Assembly: GCA_020740775.1 (NCBI GenBank)
Contig: JAHEWK010000001.1
Coordinates: 6,882,001-6,946,000 of the forward strand
Direction of reading: 5' to 3'
Origin: Ilyonectria destructans
Taxonomy: Eukaryota; Ascomycota; Sordariomycetes; Hypocreales; Nectriaceae
DNA length: 64,000 nt
Shown here: piece after piece, positions 1 through 10,535 of the stretch
How the letters are laid out: each line of letters begins with the position of its first letter
Numbering within the stretch: the stretch's first letter is position 1
The notes under the pieces: generated by a model
Told to the model about the DNA's origin: nothing
The model's database searches: none
What the model saw: the letters and a program-made list of their open reading frames with translations, nothing else
Translations under genes and position numbers: made by a program

Positions 1-1015
1 ATGCAAGCAAATATTCAGATTGGTTCAACGTGAGGAGCGTGCTTTTAAGCTCAAATAGCTGGCAATCGAACCGTCCTCGAATTTCGTTGATTGGGGCGTA
101 CCTGGGAAGGCTTTCTTTGGCTTCTGTGGCTCCCCCTGGAGCTGAAACAGAATCAGGCTGCGTAAAAAGCCGAACCGGTGAGGCACCTGCATACACGAGG
201 GTGGCTGCTCAGCTGACCGGTCTACAGGGGTCATTCTGCACATTGACTTAGCCGTGCGAGCCTGGTTTGTTTTTTGTTCGTGGTGGTGGCTGGTGATAAC
301 ACATCATCGGCTATCCAACACTGTTGCCTCCGCGACCTTGAAATCGTACAAGCAGCCCATCAACCTAGGAAATTATTCATAGCCAGAAGACTCAGCTCTC
401 ACCAAGTAGCAGAGCTCCTGGTCGTGTTGGAATATCCCCATGATCTGGACATGCAGCATCCAGTTAGTATCTCTGGGGTAACAGTGGTGTGCATACGAGC
501 GTAGCAGGACGCGGCAAGTGTAAATAAGGGGCTGGACGCGTAATGCTGGTTGCCTCCTTTTCGGTTGCCTTCTTTTTCGGTTGCAGCGTCTATCTCGAGG
601 CCCTAAGCCCCAATGATACAGCTGAACAACGCGGGCTGAGAGATGGCGTACGAAGTGCATCAATAAACTTCTTCGTACTGAGACATTTGGGCGCCCAGAT
701 TATCACCAGCGTCACCTGCTCGATCATTATTGGTCACCAGGGCAAGGCACTCTGCAGCCTCGTCCACTCAAAACGCGGCGAGAGCCCTGGGGTAACACCA
801 TCCGCACGCAGTTTGCCTGGTAATTTCCCGTTCGTTCCGCGAGGCCACATGCTCTGATGCTAATGGTCTTGGCACTGGAGGCCGTCTGACCAGATTCCGT
901 CGCCGAGAGCCAAGTCATTTGCCCCAGCTCGTCTCAGTAAATCCCCACGGAACTAAATCTCTGCACAACCAAGTTGAGACTATCTGAAACTCCGCATGGC
1001 CCTGGTGCGTTCCGA
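1..1015. other. Intergenic, no gene seen
   Basis: Only short overlapping open frames occur on both strands and none resembles a known protein. The last few hundred bases presumably hold the promoter of the ankyrin gene that follows. No repeat or RNA gene was recognised. Confidence 0.5.
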
Positions 1016-3022
1016 ATGGATACCGCTCTGGCCGTCATCAAGCTCATCGCGGTGAGTGTGAGTATCTGGAAAAGCATCAGTGATGCTGTCAACGCCTTCA
1101 AGAATGCACCAGACACGATCCTTCACTGGAAGATAACGGGTGAGCACTTGCAGACTGCTCTCTCGCTGGTGGAGGAAGCCATGAATAAGAAGACCGATTC
1201 TCATCTAAGGTCGGAGAGCAACCATTTTGAAGCCATGAAGGATCAACTCCATTCCTTCAACACCGATCTGGAAAGTCTGCAGCGCATGTTCACAGGTTTG
1301 ACTCTCCACAGTAGCTTTGGGAAGCTATCCGTCCCTAAACAGGCCTGGGCGACACTTGAGGCCAAACTGAAAGATGAGCCGGACCTCAAGGACCGCATAG
1401 ATCGCCATATTCAGTTGCTTCATTTAAGTGTTTCTCTATTGTCGCTGTATGTATCTTCGCTTTTTGTTCGCCTTCCCATGCGTTCATGTCGCGTCTAACG
1501 TATCTGTGCCAGGTTGGACCCAAATCCCAAGACCAAAGTTGATTGCATCCTCCATAACCTCAAAGTGACTCACCCACAAGCTTCTGGTGACGACGAGAAG
1601 TTTCGAAAATGGAAAGAATCTGCCAACGAAATCATGGAAGACGCTGGCTTAAGCAAGACTGCACCCACGAGCACGACAACAGATCAACACCGGCAAAGCG
1701 CTTCTGGGACCGATGAAAACTTCGATATGGAAGAACTATTAGACCGGTTTGAAATCGCCCAGGATTTCGCAAAGCGGTTGGATGAGGCAAAAATTCCGAC
1801 CCTCGCATCCAACTACCAGCTCAAAGCGATTGGCGTCAAAGAACAACTGCGCAAGATGAGTAGGCAGCCCTTTCACATGGTCGAGCACGTTGCTTTGGAA
1901 GAGAGGTACATTTTGATGCTCATCTCCTGCCAAATTCATGACGATACATTCCACGAAACTGCCTTGAATCGCCTGACCGAGCTAGCATCCACCGTCGACG
2001 TCGTCGGTCGGAACGAGCTCTACCACGAGAGGCAGAAGATTGGGGCTTTGTATATCAATCTCAAGGAGTACGCATCAGCAATACCTTTTCTCAGGTTTGC
2101 GCTCTTCGACGGGTTCCTTAAGCAGGATCTGGCAAAATACGATGACGATATTCGTCAGACTTCTCGGTTACTCTACAAAGCCTATGAGTGTTGTGATCTG
2201 CGGCCCGAACTCGACGCCACCAAGATACGAGTGCGTAGAGAATTTGGAAAGGACCCAATTGCAAGCTCGCCCGAACTTTCCGAGGCCTTAAAATGGTGCG
2301 AAAGGAAGGGGTTCAAAGTGTCGGAAAAGGACCAGCAGTTGGTCTTCCATGCTTTGAAAAACGATCATGGCAGGACACCACTTCACGAAGCCGCTCTCAA
2401 TTCGAAGATGGACATGAAAGTTCTCAAATATCTCATGTTACCGGACTATCTTTCACTCAGAGATGATTTTGGTGACACCGCTCTGCTACTAGCAGCAGAC
2501 AGGTCAAACTTCAAGGTGGTGGAAATGCTCCTCACCATTCCTTACTTGGTTCATGTTCGAGATCAAGGCCAGAAACAGACACCGCTACATAGGTGCAAAG
2601 ACCAAAAAACCTTGAATATCCTAATTGAAGCAATAGCGTGTCGGAACAGTATCCCACCGGGGATGGAGTTGGAGCCGGTGGACATCGACTCCCCAGATTG
2701 TTCCCAACGGACCGCCCTTCATTTAGCTTGTCAGCAAGGTCGCGTTGATCTAGTGGAAACACTAGTCACTCACAAAGCCAATGTGAACCTCGTCTGCATC
2801 ACAGGAGACACGCCACTATTGATCGCGTGCCGGACGATTGATACGAAAAAGTCGGCACTCGAGGCCATCATTCGGCATTTGGTCAACCACGAAGCCAATT
2901 GTAAACAGACGGATACCAGAGGGAAATACCCAAGAACCCTTCTCAAGGCAAGAAGGTTCAGCGACTCTGCCATCACGAGATTATTTTCGATTGATCCGGT
3001 ATCAAAATTTAGGTACTCGTGA
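1016..3022 (+). CDS. Ankyrin-repeat protein with fungal N-terminal helical domain
   Basis: Two exons, 1016-1446 and 1513-3022, are separated by a 66-nt intron with donor GTATGT, branch TCTAAC and acceptor CCAG. The joined protein is 646 aa. An in-frame ATG at 974 would add 14 residues; 1016 was chosen because the domain starts there (MDTALAVIKL). Residues 1 to about 110 are helical and resemble the N-terminal domain found in front of fungal NACHT/ankyrin and other signalling proteins. The middle is helical without a recognised domain, and no nucleotide-binding P-loop is visible. From about residue 435 to 630 there are ankyrin repeats, marked by GRTPLHEAA, GDTALLLAA, RTALHLACQQGRVDLVE and GDTPLLIAC. 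Ankyrin repeats bind other proteins, so a signalling or scaffold role is likely, but the partner cannot be told. There is no signal peptide. Family call firm, function unknown. Confidence 0.85.
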
Positions 3023-3326
3023 TTCATTGTCAACGTCACTCATGTAGACACCCAGCGATGGATCGACACCGGTTGCTCCACCGAGAGCTCCGTGGCGACA
3101 AGGAACGACAGAAAACGTAAATAATCGTTATTTAGAAGAGTGTTTACAGATAAGGGTTGGCACAGTGGGACGGTTTTAATTTAGATCTCAGTCTATCATG
3201 TTAACATATACGTTCTGAGTAGCCCGATCTCACCTTTTATACTCCAGGCCATATGCTATTTATCTTCACACCTCACCTATACACATTCCAAATGTATTTA
3301 AACGCACGCTCATCGCATCTATCCAC
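3023..3326. other. Convergent intergenic spacer
   Basis: An AT-rich spacer between the ends of the ankyrin gene (plus) and the decayed reductase (minus). It should carry both 3' ends. No separate feature was seen. Confidence 0.5.
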
Positions 3327-4260
3327 TTAGTTGTTCTTCATTCGTTCTCTTTCATCCTCTCGCCGCTTTTTCATGACGTTGATGAACACCTTTACCTTCA
3401 CAATCCCGGGCATCATGTCAGCCATAACTTGCTGCATCGCGTGAGGAAAATATCCCACCACCACAGCCCTCCCACAGCCCACTCTCGCCAGTGCCGCCCT
3501 CGCAAATGTCCTCGTGTCCGGATTAAATAGATCTGGCTTCATCTGGATATGACTCGTCCCGGTGACACCTCCCGTCTGCACGCACATGACCTCTACTGCG
3601 TGATACTCGAGAGCCATGTCATTTGCCAATGTCTGACAGAGGATGCGGCCGAAAGCTTTACTCCCGTTGTAGAAGGACATCAGGGCAACCCGTTGTCTGA
3701 CATGGAGCCCATGTTGATAACCAAGCTTGGCCCATTGCTTACCAATGTCGGGAGCAATCTTGAGAGCAGCAACGTCGGAAACATAGCATTGAGGTTCACA
3801 TTATCCATGATCTCTCGCTCGGTGTAGTCAGACACCATGCTAAAACTCGGAAAGGGACCCCGCCAGCGTTGTTTATCAGAACTGTCAGGTTGAGGCCTTG
3901 CAGCGCCGAAACAATTCCATCCGTTGCACATTGCGACGCGTCGGCAACGATTGTCTTGAAGGAACAATTTGGAAATGCTGCAGCAAGTTCGTCGCTGACA
4001 TTTGCTAGTTTTGTGGCGCTGCGGCCATGCAGAGCCACGTTGAAACCATGAGATGCAAGCTCATAGGCATATGCCTTACCAATGCCAGCTGAGGAACCGG
4101 TGACTAGAGCCCACGCAGGTTTTCCAGCGGTTGCGTGTCGATAGCGGTGCAGCTTGGATGGGCGAAGGTAGACGAGGAAGAAGCTGGCGACTTGAAAAAG
4201 GGCATTGCTAACAGCGAGGATCCCGGCGCCCAACAGCAAATTGACGATAATTTCGCCCAT
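3327..4260 (-). pseudogene. Short-chain dehydrogenase/3-ketoacyl-CoA reductase-like, two frameshifts
   Basis: The start at 4260 begins a membrane-anchored N-terminus (a hydrophobic helix at about residues 5-30) followed by the cofactor motif TGSSAGIGKAYA and then NNAGG, as in the 17-beta-HSD12/3-ketoacyl-CoA reductase branch of SDRs. Frame is lost twice. Near 3860, just after NNAGG, homology moves to the frame containing DYTEREIMDNVNLNAMFP. Near 3675, after GSMSDNGLP, it moves again to the frame containing the YNGSK active-site motif. Both shifts look like single-base losses, and neither site has splice signals that could remove it. Active-site parts survive but are split over three frames. 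The C-terminus ends in a charged KKRREDERERMK tail. It is divergent from the GNAT gene, with 234 bp between the starts. A gene inactivated by two indels is most likely; assembly error is the alternative. Confidence 0.75.
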
Positions 4261-4494
4261 CTTCTGGGTCTCGATGGAGAAATCGGTTACATGATGATTT
4301 GCAAAACTCCTTCTCAGTTACTGATAAGATTAGTTGTAAAATTAGTGCTCTTCCGGCATGGAGTATTAATGTTCCTGCAGGTAATTAGCGCTGACTCTTG
4401 GCTGTGTCACATCCACTCAATCGGGCGACAAATCTCATCATTTTTCACCACTCACCAAGCTACGACGTTGGACAGACTCATTCCTACCACAACT

Positions 4495-5235
4495 ATGAAT
4501 ACGACAATGGCATCTTCTCAGATTTTATCCCCTCACGTTCCCTTTCTTCTCCTCACCTCCCGCCTCGTCATCGTGCCCACACCTACCGCCATCTCTCTAC
4601 CCTCATATTGCGCTCTTTACGCCAGCCTACATGCAAATGCACTATTTTGCAAGACCGCCTTTGGTCATCATCTTCTTCCGACGAACTGGAGCAAAGAAAA
4701 GACTCATGAGATGGTATTGAAAGACGTTGTCCATCGTTGGGGAAAGAGAGGAATGGGTGATTTTGCGGTTGGTCTTCGTGCATCGATGGACAATGGCGGG
4801 CTTGACAAGGGAAGATCCTTGGGGTCAACTCAAGAGTTGCGAATTTTCGAAGGCGACGATTATAATGAGCTAGTTCAGTCCGATGAACAGACTCTAGATC
4901 CTATTACTTGGATTGGCTACGCGGGGGTACGCGACGCCACCACAACGTCCATGCCGGCTCGGACAGATGACGATCCACCATTGCCCCCATGGCTGGAAAT
5001 GATTGAGCTTCGCTATGGTTTAAGCCAAGATTATTGGGGACAAGGCCTAGCCAAGGAAGCCGCAGAAGCAGTTATGCAGTGGGCCACCAGTGAAAGAGGT
5101 GCAACCAGGTTCATCGCCGAGACGGAGAGAGAGAATAGCCAGAGCGGAAGGGTATTGGAAAAGATGGGATTTTCACCAAGTGGGACAGATTATTGGAAGG
5201 AGCCCAGTGAGTTGGAGTGGGCGAGATCTGTCTGA
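4495..5235 (+). CDS. GNAT-family N-acetyltransferase (RimJ/RimL type)
   Basis: A single exon of 246 aa. The ATG at 4495 was chosen because the open frame further upstream overlaps the neighbouring reductase and lacks homology. The N-terminus holds the TSRLVIVP strand typical of Acetyltransf_3 proteins. A divergent middle follows, then the acetyl-CoA-binding region at about residues 170-235: ELRYGLSQDYWGQGLAKEAA, where the W-G-Q-G-L-A segment matches the R/Q-x-x-G-x-G/A loop. The closing motif NSQSGRVLEKMGF is the family's usual asparagine/leucine/methionine-glycine-phenylalanine element. Proteins of this group move an acetyl group from acetyl-CoA to an amine or a protein N-terminus; the substrate cannot be told here. 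There is no signal peptide, so it is probably cytosolic. It shares a short divergent promoter with the broken reductase. Confidence 0.85.
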   Translation: MNTTMASSQILSPHVPFLLLTSRLVIVPTPTAISLPSYCALYASLHANALFCKTAFGHHLLPTNWSKEKTHEMVLKDVVHRWGKRGMGDFAVGLRASMDNGGLDKGRSLGSTQELRIFEGDDYNELVQSDEQTLDPITWIGYAGVRDATTTSMPARTDDDPPLPPWLEMIELRYGLSQDYWGQGLAKEAAEAVMQWATSERGATRFIAETERENSQSGRVLEKMGFSPSGTDYWKEPSELEWARSV

Positions 5236-6117
5236 AGGATGTGTATTTTTATACATAGAAAAGCAATTACTTAGACGAATGTACCAGGGCTTTTCACCGC
5301 GCACTTTACCGGTCTGATTGATGTGTAAACTTTGTATTAATTAGTTCAATTAGGGTAATGGAAACGCTTCATGTCGTAGATTGGCGCCGATCTTGGACGG
5401 CGTGTCGTTCAATCAGCACCGCAGCCCACCTGTTGCCCTGAGACCAGTTCAATATCAGGGAGTAAAGAATTACGATAAAAATTCATTTTTGACCGTCAGT
5501 GGACCTTGGCCGACTTCTTGAAGCGTCGCGAGGCGCTGCGGCCCCCAAGCCGTACAATTAGATGATGCCTAGGACGCTAGTCCAATGTACGCGACGCGTC
5601 GATGCTTATCCCCATAACTTCGGACTGTGTGACGCTGAGACTGAGCTGCATTATCAGGCATTCTCCAGACAGACGCGACAATTGTCAGAAATGCCTAATC
5701 TGGCCGTAGTGGTGCGTGATTATGTCTTTCTGCTTAGTTTTTTTCTAGTGGCCGCAGTTTCGTGGAATCCCTCTAGGTGACCCATGAATCGGGCTCTCTC
5801 ATTCATGGCAACTTTCAGGGTCTCGTTCACGATTTCACCTTGGTTGTTGGCTCTGAAATCTTTGCCTTCGAGAACCGTGTATTGATTAAGGTCGTCCAGC
5901 CTATATCGCCGATCTTTTCCATCGTGATTCTTCTCTCCGTTGTTTTCGCTCGCACTACCGCCCTCACTGGCACCATGCCCAGCACTATCAGCGAGTTGGT
6001 GAGCATGCTTTCAATTGAAGCTTGAAACAAACTCTACTGAATACAGGACGCATTATTAAAACACAAAGCCAATCTAGTTATTGCTCTCTAAATCTATAAT
6101 TCTATTCTATTCCTCCC
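5236..6117. other. Convergent intergenic region, no gene seen
   Basis: This lies between the ends of the GNAT gene and the MFS gene. Open frames of 67-82 codons occur on both strands around 5777-6030, but they overlap each other and resemble nothing known. Confidence 0.45.
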
Positions 6118-7864
6118 TTAGCTGCTCTCAATTCTATCATCTAATTCTGCCGCAGCAGCAGCCCTTGCGGCGTACTTGCACTTCTTTCGGATCGCCGGCC
6201 CGTGTTTCCATAAAACAAACGGCACCGGTATACATGCAAGAGCAAGAAACGCAGGGAGCGAGCTCGCCCATTGCGTTCCGAGCTTATCGTACATTTGCTT
6301 TGTGAACATGGGAAATGCGGCTCCGAATAGCGACCGGAGAACCGTGTTGGCGGCGAGTGCAGAAGCCGCGTAGATGGTGTAGGCGTCGATAAGATAACTG
6401 AAGACGGCGGTGAAAATCAGTGTCAAGCCGAATCCAAACGGCACGCCAGCTGCGACGGGAGACATCCAGTGTACGGAACGGTATGTTGTCCTGTTGGTAG
6501 ATGAAGTTAGACGACATGCCAATCATTGCCAATATTGAGACTTACCAGGCAAACCAAAACATTCCAGCTGGGAGCGAGATGCTACCAATCATGCCTCCCG
6601 GCAAACGCAACTCGGGCACGAGCGCACCGTCCGGGACCTCGGCCGACTTCTTGATATACCACCGATTTATCAAAGCGACAGTAGGTACGGCAGCGAACAT
6701 GCCAACGGCAATGCCCAGAAAGGCCAGGCCTCCCTTGCCGGGAGACCAGCCCCTCTCGAGTTGGAACACGACCGGGTACGCTCCAAAGAGCATGTATAAT
6801 GTGCCGTAGAGGATGGCGGTGTAAATCGACAGGATGAGGACGATGGGCTCGGCAAAGAGCAGGGCGAAGGGCCGAATGAGCGCAGTTCTGATGATCTTAG
6901 ATGCCGATGAGTTCGCGTCTTGCACCTCGAGTTCGGTCTTAAAGACCTTGCCCGTCTCAGTTGAAAGGACTCGGCTGCGTTTCCTAAGAATCACGGGTGC
7001 GTAGGTTTCAGGTACCAAGGCGACGCCTAGCATCCAAGAAAAGCCCGCGAGAATGGCCATCAAGCCCATCACCTATCGATCAGTCAGCCACCAACTCCAA
7101 ATTCCACATATAATCGGAAACCTACCCATCTCCAGCCCTCATCCTCGCCAAGATAGCCTCCAATAAAAGGACCTAGTGTTGGCCCCATGGCCGGGGCAAG
7201 CGAGAAGACTCCCATAGCAATGCTGCGCTCATTGGCATTGAACACGTCCGAGATAACACCTCCGGCATTTGTGAGTGGCGACGAGCCGAACGCGCCAGCG
7301 AAGAATCGCAGAACCAAGAGAGTCGCAACATTTCGGTCTGCTGTGCATGCAGCACTGAACACAGCATAGGCTCCGTAGCTGACGCAAAAGACGATTTGCC
7401 GGCCATATATCTCGGAAAGCGGTGCCCAAATGAGAGGGCCAAGGGCAAAGCCCAAAACGTACAATGAGACGCCTCCGGTGATCAACGTCTGGCTGGCTTC
7501 AAAGTGTATCATCAGTTCCGTCATAGTTCCTAGTTCGATTATTAGCTGTCATTCATCAGCGATACTATATGGACTTGCCTGTGTATGCGCTCGAACTGAA
7601 AGCGACAACAAAACACGTCATGGCCGAAACCATGGTTATCATCCAACGCAGCCATTTCGGCCAATTATGAGGGTTTCCCGTATCGTCCGGTATCCAGGCT
7701 ACAATGAAGGGATCCTCGGGAGTTCCCTTGCCGCGGTACTGATGATGCAAAACAGAGTCGTCGACGCGGGCCTGGTCGAGCAGGAGATTCAAGACAGACC
7801 GACGACTTGGACAGGGGCCGAGCGTTTCGTCGTCGCTCATGACTCCTGGAGTTCCATGAATCAT
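6118..7864 (-). CDS. MFS multidrug/polyamine-type H+ antiporter (DHA1, 12 TM)
   Basis: Four exons on the minus strand: 7864-7579, 7529-7126, 7072-6546 and 6490-6118, giving 529 aa. Introns are 49, 53 and 55 nt. The first has a GC donor (ACAG|GCAAGT) and a TAG acceptor; it is required to keep the frame and restores the conserved SSSAYTG-TMTELM junction. The soluble N-terminus carries [11 protein letters not shown], the usual lead-in to TM1 in fungal DHA1 drug exporters. TM2 is followed by motif A (LSEIYGRQ), then [21 protein letters not shown] and [24 protein letters not shown], the antiporter motif C region. A cytosolic loop near residue 240-300 separates the two halves. The predicted role is proton-coupled export of drugs, polyamines or small metabolites at the plasma membrane. 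The substrate is unknown. Confidence 0.93.
7530..7578 (-). other. GC-AG intron in the MFS gene
   Basis: A 49-nt intron with donor GCAAGT in place of GTAAGT and acceptor TAG. No GT donor nearby keeps the frame. GC-AG introns are a known minor class, usually with an otherwise strong donor, as here. Confidence 0.8.
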
Positions 7865-10149
7865 GGGCTGATGAGGATGGGGGGTTGCGTTCCAGGGGTA
7901 AGCAATCTACGACTCAGGGTCGGTGAAGATCTAGATGAACCAGCGACTTGGTTTCTTGGCCACAGCAGAATCTACGCATTCGTCGACGGCGTACATATAT
8001 ATCATCTAAACCCTTGTCTGGAGTGATTTACTCGGAAACGCCGGCCAACTGGCCTCGGATTGAAGGCCCGAGAAATGACGTGACGCCCACTTCTCGACTG
8101 ACTCTTCCCCTGTGATGGATTCTGCTTTATCGTCACCGGGGACAGACTCGTCACGATGGGGCCACCTGCCAGATCCATCGTCGCCGTCACCTGACGACGA
8201 GGTGAAGTGCCGAGGAACCAAGAGCTGGCGACAGGGGTTATTGCCAAGAGTGTCCGTGATGCGGCTCAACTAACCAAGCATGTGAAATACAGGGCCATGG
8301 CGGTTTCCGCGTCCATCCTGGCTTAGCGCTGGGCTTGTCGTGGTCGTGCTGTGATCTGGCCGACCCGGGCCATCCGAAAAGTCCGATCGGCCTAGGATTG
8401 CCACCAAAATGCCGTGATCTGATTGCCTCCCAAGTGGGTACAGCGCGAGACCTCCACTCGCTAATATTAGAATATTAGGGCCCATCACATGCAGCATTCA
8501 GCTGTCAAAATGATCGGGCGCTGTCCTTATCATTAAAATACGACACGCCAGGACGAACCATGACGCATGTGCATCTAGATGATATGCCTCTTGCAGATAT
8601 TTAATACCTACCTACCTATTCTTCTGAGATTCCCAAACGAAGCGGCTGGTCAATACGTAGATACCACCTACTGAATGGCAGTGCGGGTGACTTCCCTTAT
8701 CGTCCAACTCATATCGCCTGCCGATCAGAAATATAGCGACCTGGTCTGGGTTTCAGCCCTGACTCCTCCTCAGTAGCGCTATACTATGCCCCTAAGTACA
8801 ATTAAGCATATTCTAATTCATCCATGCTAATTTCCTTCCGACTTGTAGGCAAGCACGTGGTACTCGTCGGCCGTGAAGCGGATTTTAATAATCTCGGCAA
8901 AGACAGCCTCGGTCATAACACACGTAAAAAAATTAGCATGTCTTGATACGCACGGCCGAATTGCTCAGACGTCTCATTTAAGCAATGTGGTGCACTTTAC
9001 TCCGTAGAGGGAGAGGGAATAAGAAAGCATTTTTAAGAGGGGGGGCTCAGTAAGCCTCTCATTTTCACGAACAATTGAGGCGCAGCGTTTGTTTCTAGCA
9101 TCAAGCATCTCTCATACTAAACCTTAATATATTTACCATAAATTTACCGTGCTTACCTCATCATGCTCTTGTCTGTTTTATTCTCATGCATAAGTACCAA
9201 ATGTCTGGTGGGGTACAGGGTAAGCTTACTTGATGGAATTTCTCATCCACCACTTGCTCTTATCTCAAATTACAGATAAGAAAACAACAACCGGTTGGAA
9301 TCGTCATTATTGAATCTTATAACTTAGAGAGGGGGGGTATGAAACCCTCGAGTTTTGAAATTGGTGAACACCTGAGCCTGGGTACCAAAGCCCCAAGCCT
9401 CAACTGATATTATTACGTAGCTCCTCATAACGGTGATAGCCTCTCGCACTTTGACATCATAGCCAAGCATGGAGCTCCAGATCACACGACTGCTTCTTAC
9501 ACCCGGAACAAGGCCCGTGGTTCATATGGTCTTTTCCCATTGGCGAGATCAGAGGCACCCATACTCCGTACATGGTGGTCATCGTGGGCCTCGCTTATGT
9601 TGGCCTGTACTTAGTGCAAACCCACATTAATCCTAACTGCCGAAAACGCTAAGAATCGAGTGCATATATCCTCACTCAGGCATGACCACGGGATCTGGGG
9701 TACTTGGTGTCATGAGTGTGAATCTAAGAGCTGAACGTCTTTTGTCAATTTCAGACTGTTTTCAATTGAACACATCCCACGCCACGTGAAGTTCATACAC
9801 GACGCATGGCCGAACAACGGCATGTAACCCCATTGCAGAGGCGCTCCCATCTGTCGAAATAAGAACACACCAGCTAGCATGAACCAGTTTCTGTCCGAAG
9901 AAGCGGAGAAATCATACGATTGCGGTCAGGAAAAAGCTACCATGCATAAGGCTGTAGCCGAAGTAGGCCGCCGGTATTCTATTCGTTGGGAAACGAACTA
10001 TCGGATGCACCTGCGGCAGAATGGGCGTGAACGGAGTATCCGGGAAGGCAGTGCTCCTAGCGAACCAAAAAGGCAAGGCTTCTCAGATATGCACCAGGCA
10101 CGGATCGTCGCTGTGAGTCTTACGAGACCTGACGGTGAGCTTACCATGT

Positions 10150-10535
10150 CTACTGATTATCATGGTCATGTTGGGTAGTAGGGTCAGCAGAATACAACGT
10201 GGAAGCAAGCGAGGTCGCAACGACCTCCACACTGAGCAGTTCACGGCCAGCGCGTTGTACAGGCTCAATCCCCTCAATCCAATCATCACCATCTTTGGCC
10301 AGCAGAGGGGGAACGGAGAACTTTTGCCGCTGCGGTCCATCGGCATGGCTGACAGTGGCGACTTCCACAAGGCCGGCCTGAAATGCTCCCGTAGCCTGAT
10401 ATTCAAGCCTAGGCCGGCAAACAGATCATGTGTCGCCTCATTGAGCCTCCTATTGTTACGCTGGGCTCCACGAGGCGTCAATAATTCGGGGATTAGATGC
10501 AGGCGCGTGCTGTCCGACACTTGGGACGATGACAT
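10150..10535 (-). pseudogene. Possible degraded coding relic, unknown family
   Basis: Reading leftward from an ATG at 10535, one frame gives a plausible polar helical sequence up to LREHFRPAL. The adjacent frame then continues with a protein-like stretch (VEVATVSHADGPQRQKF and following) to a stop at 10150. Joining the two needs one shift near 10372. I do not recognise the family. It may be chance, since the opposite strand also has an open frame of 140 codons here. Confidence 0.2.

Noticed and set aside
4135..4494. Upstream extension of the GNAT frame
   Set aside because: It overlaps the reductase coding region on the other strand and has no GNAT homology before 4495.
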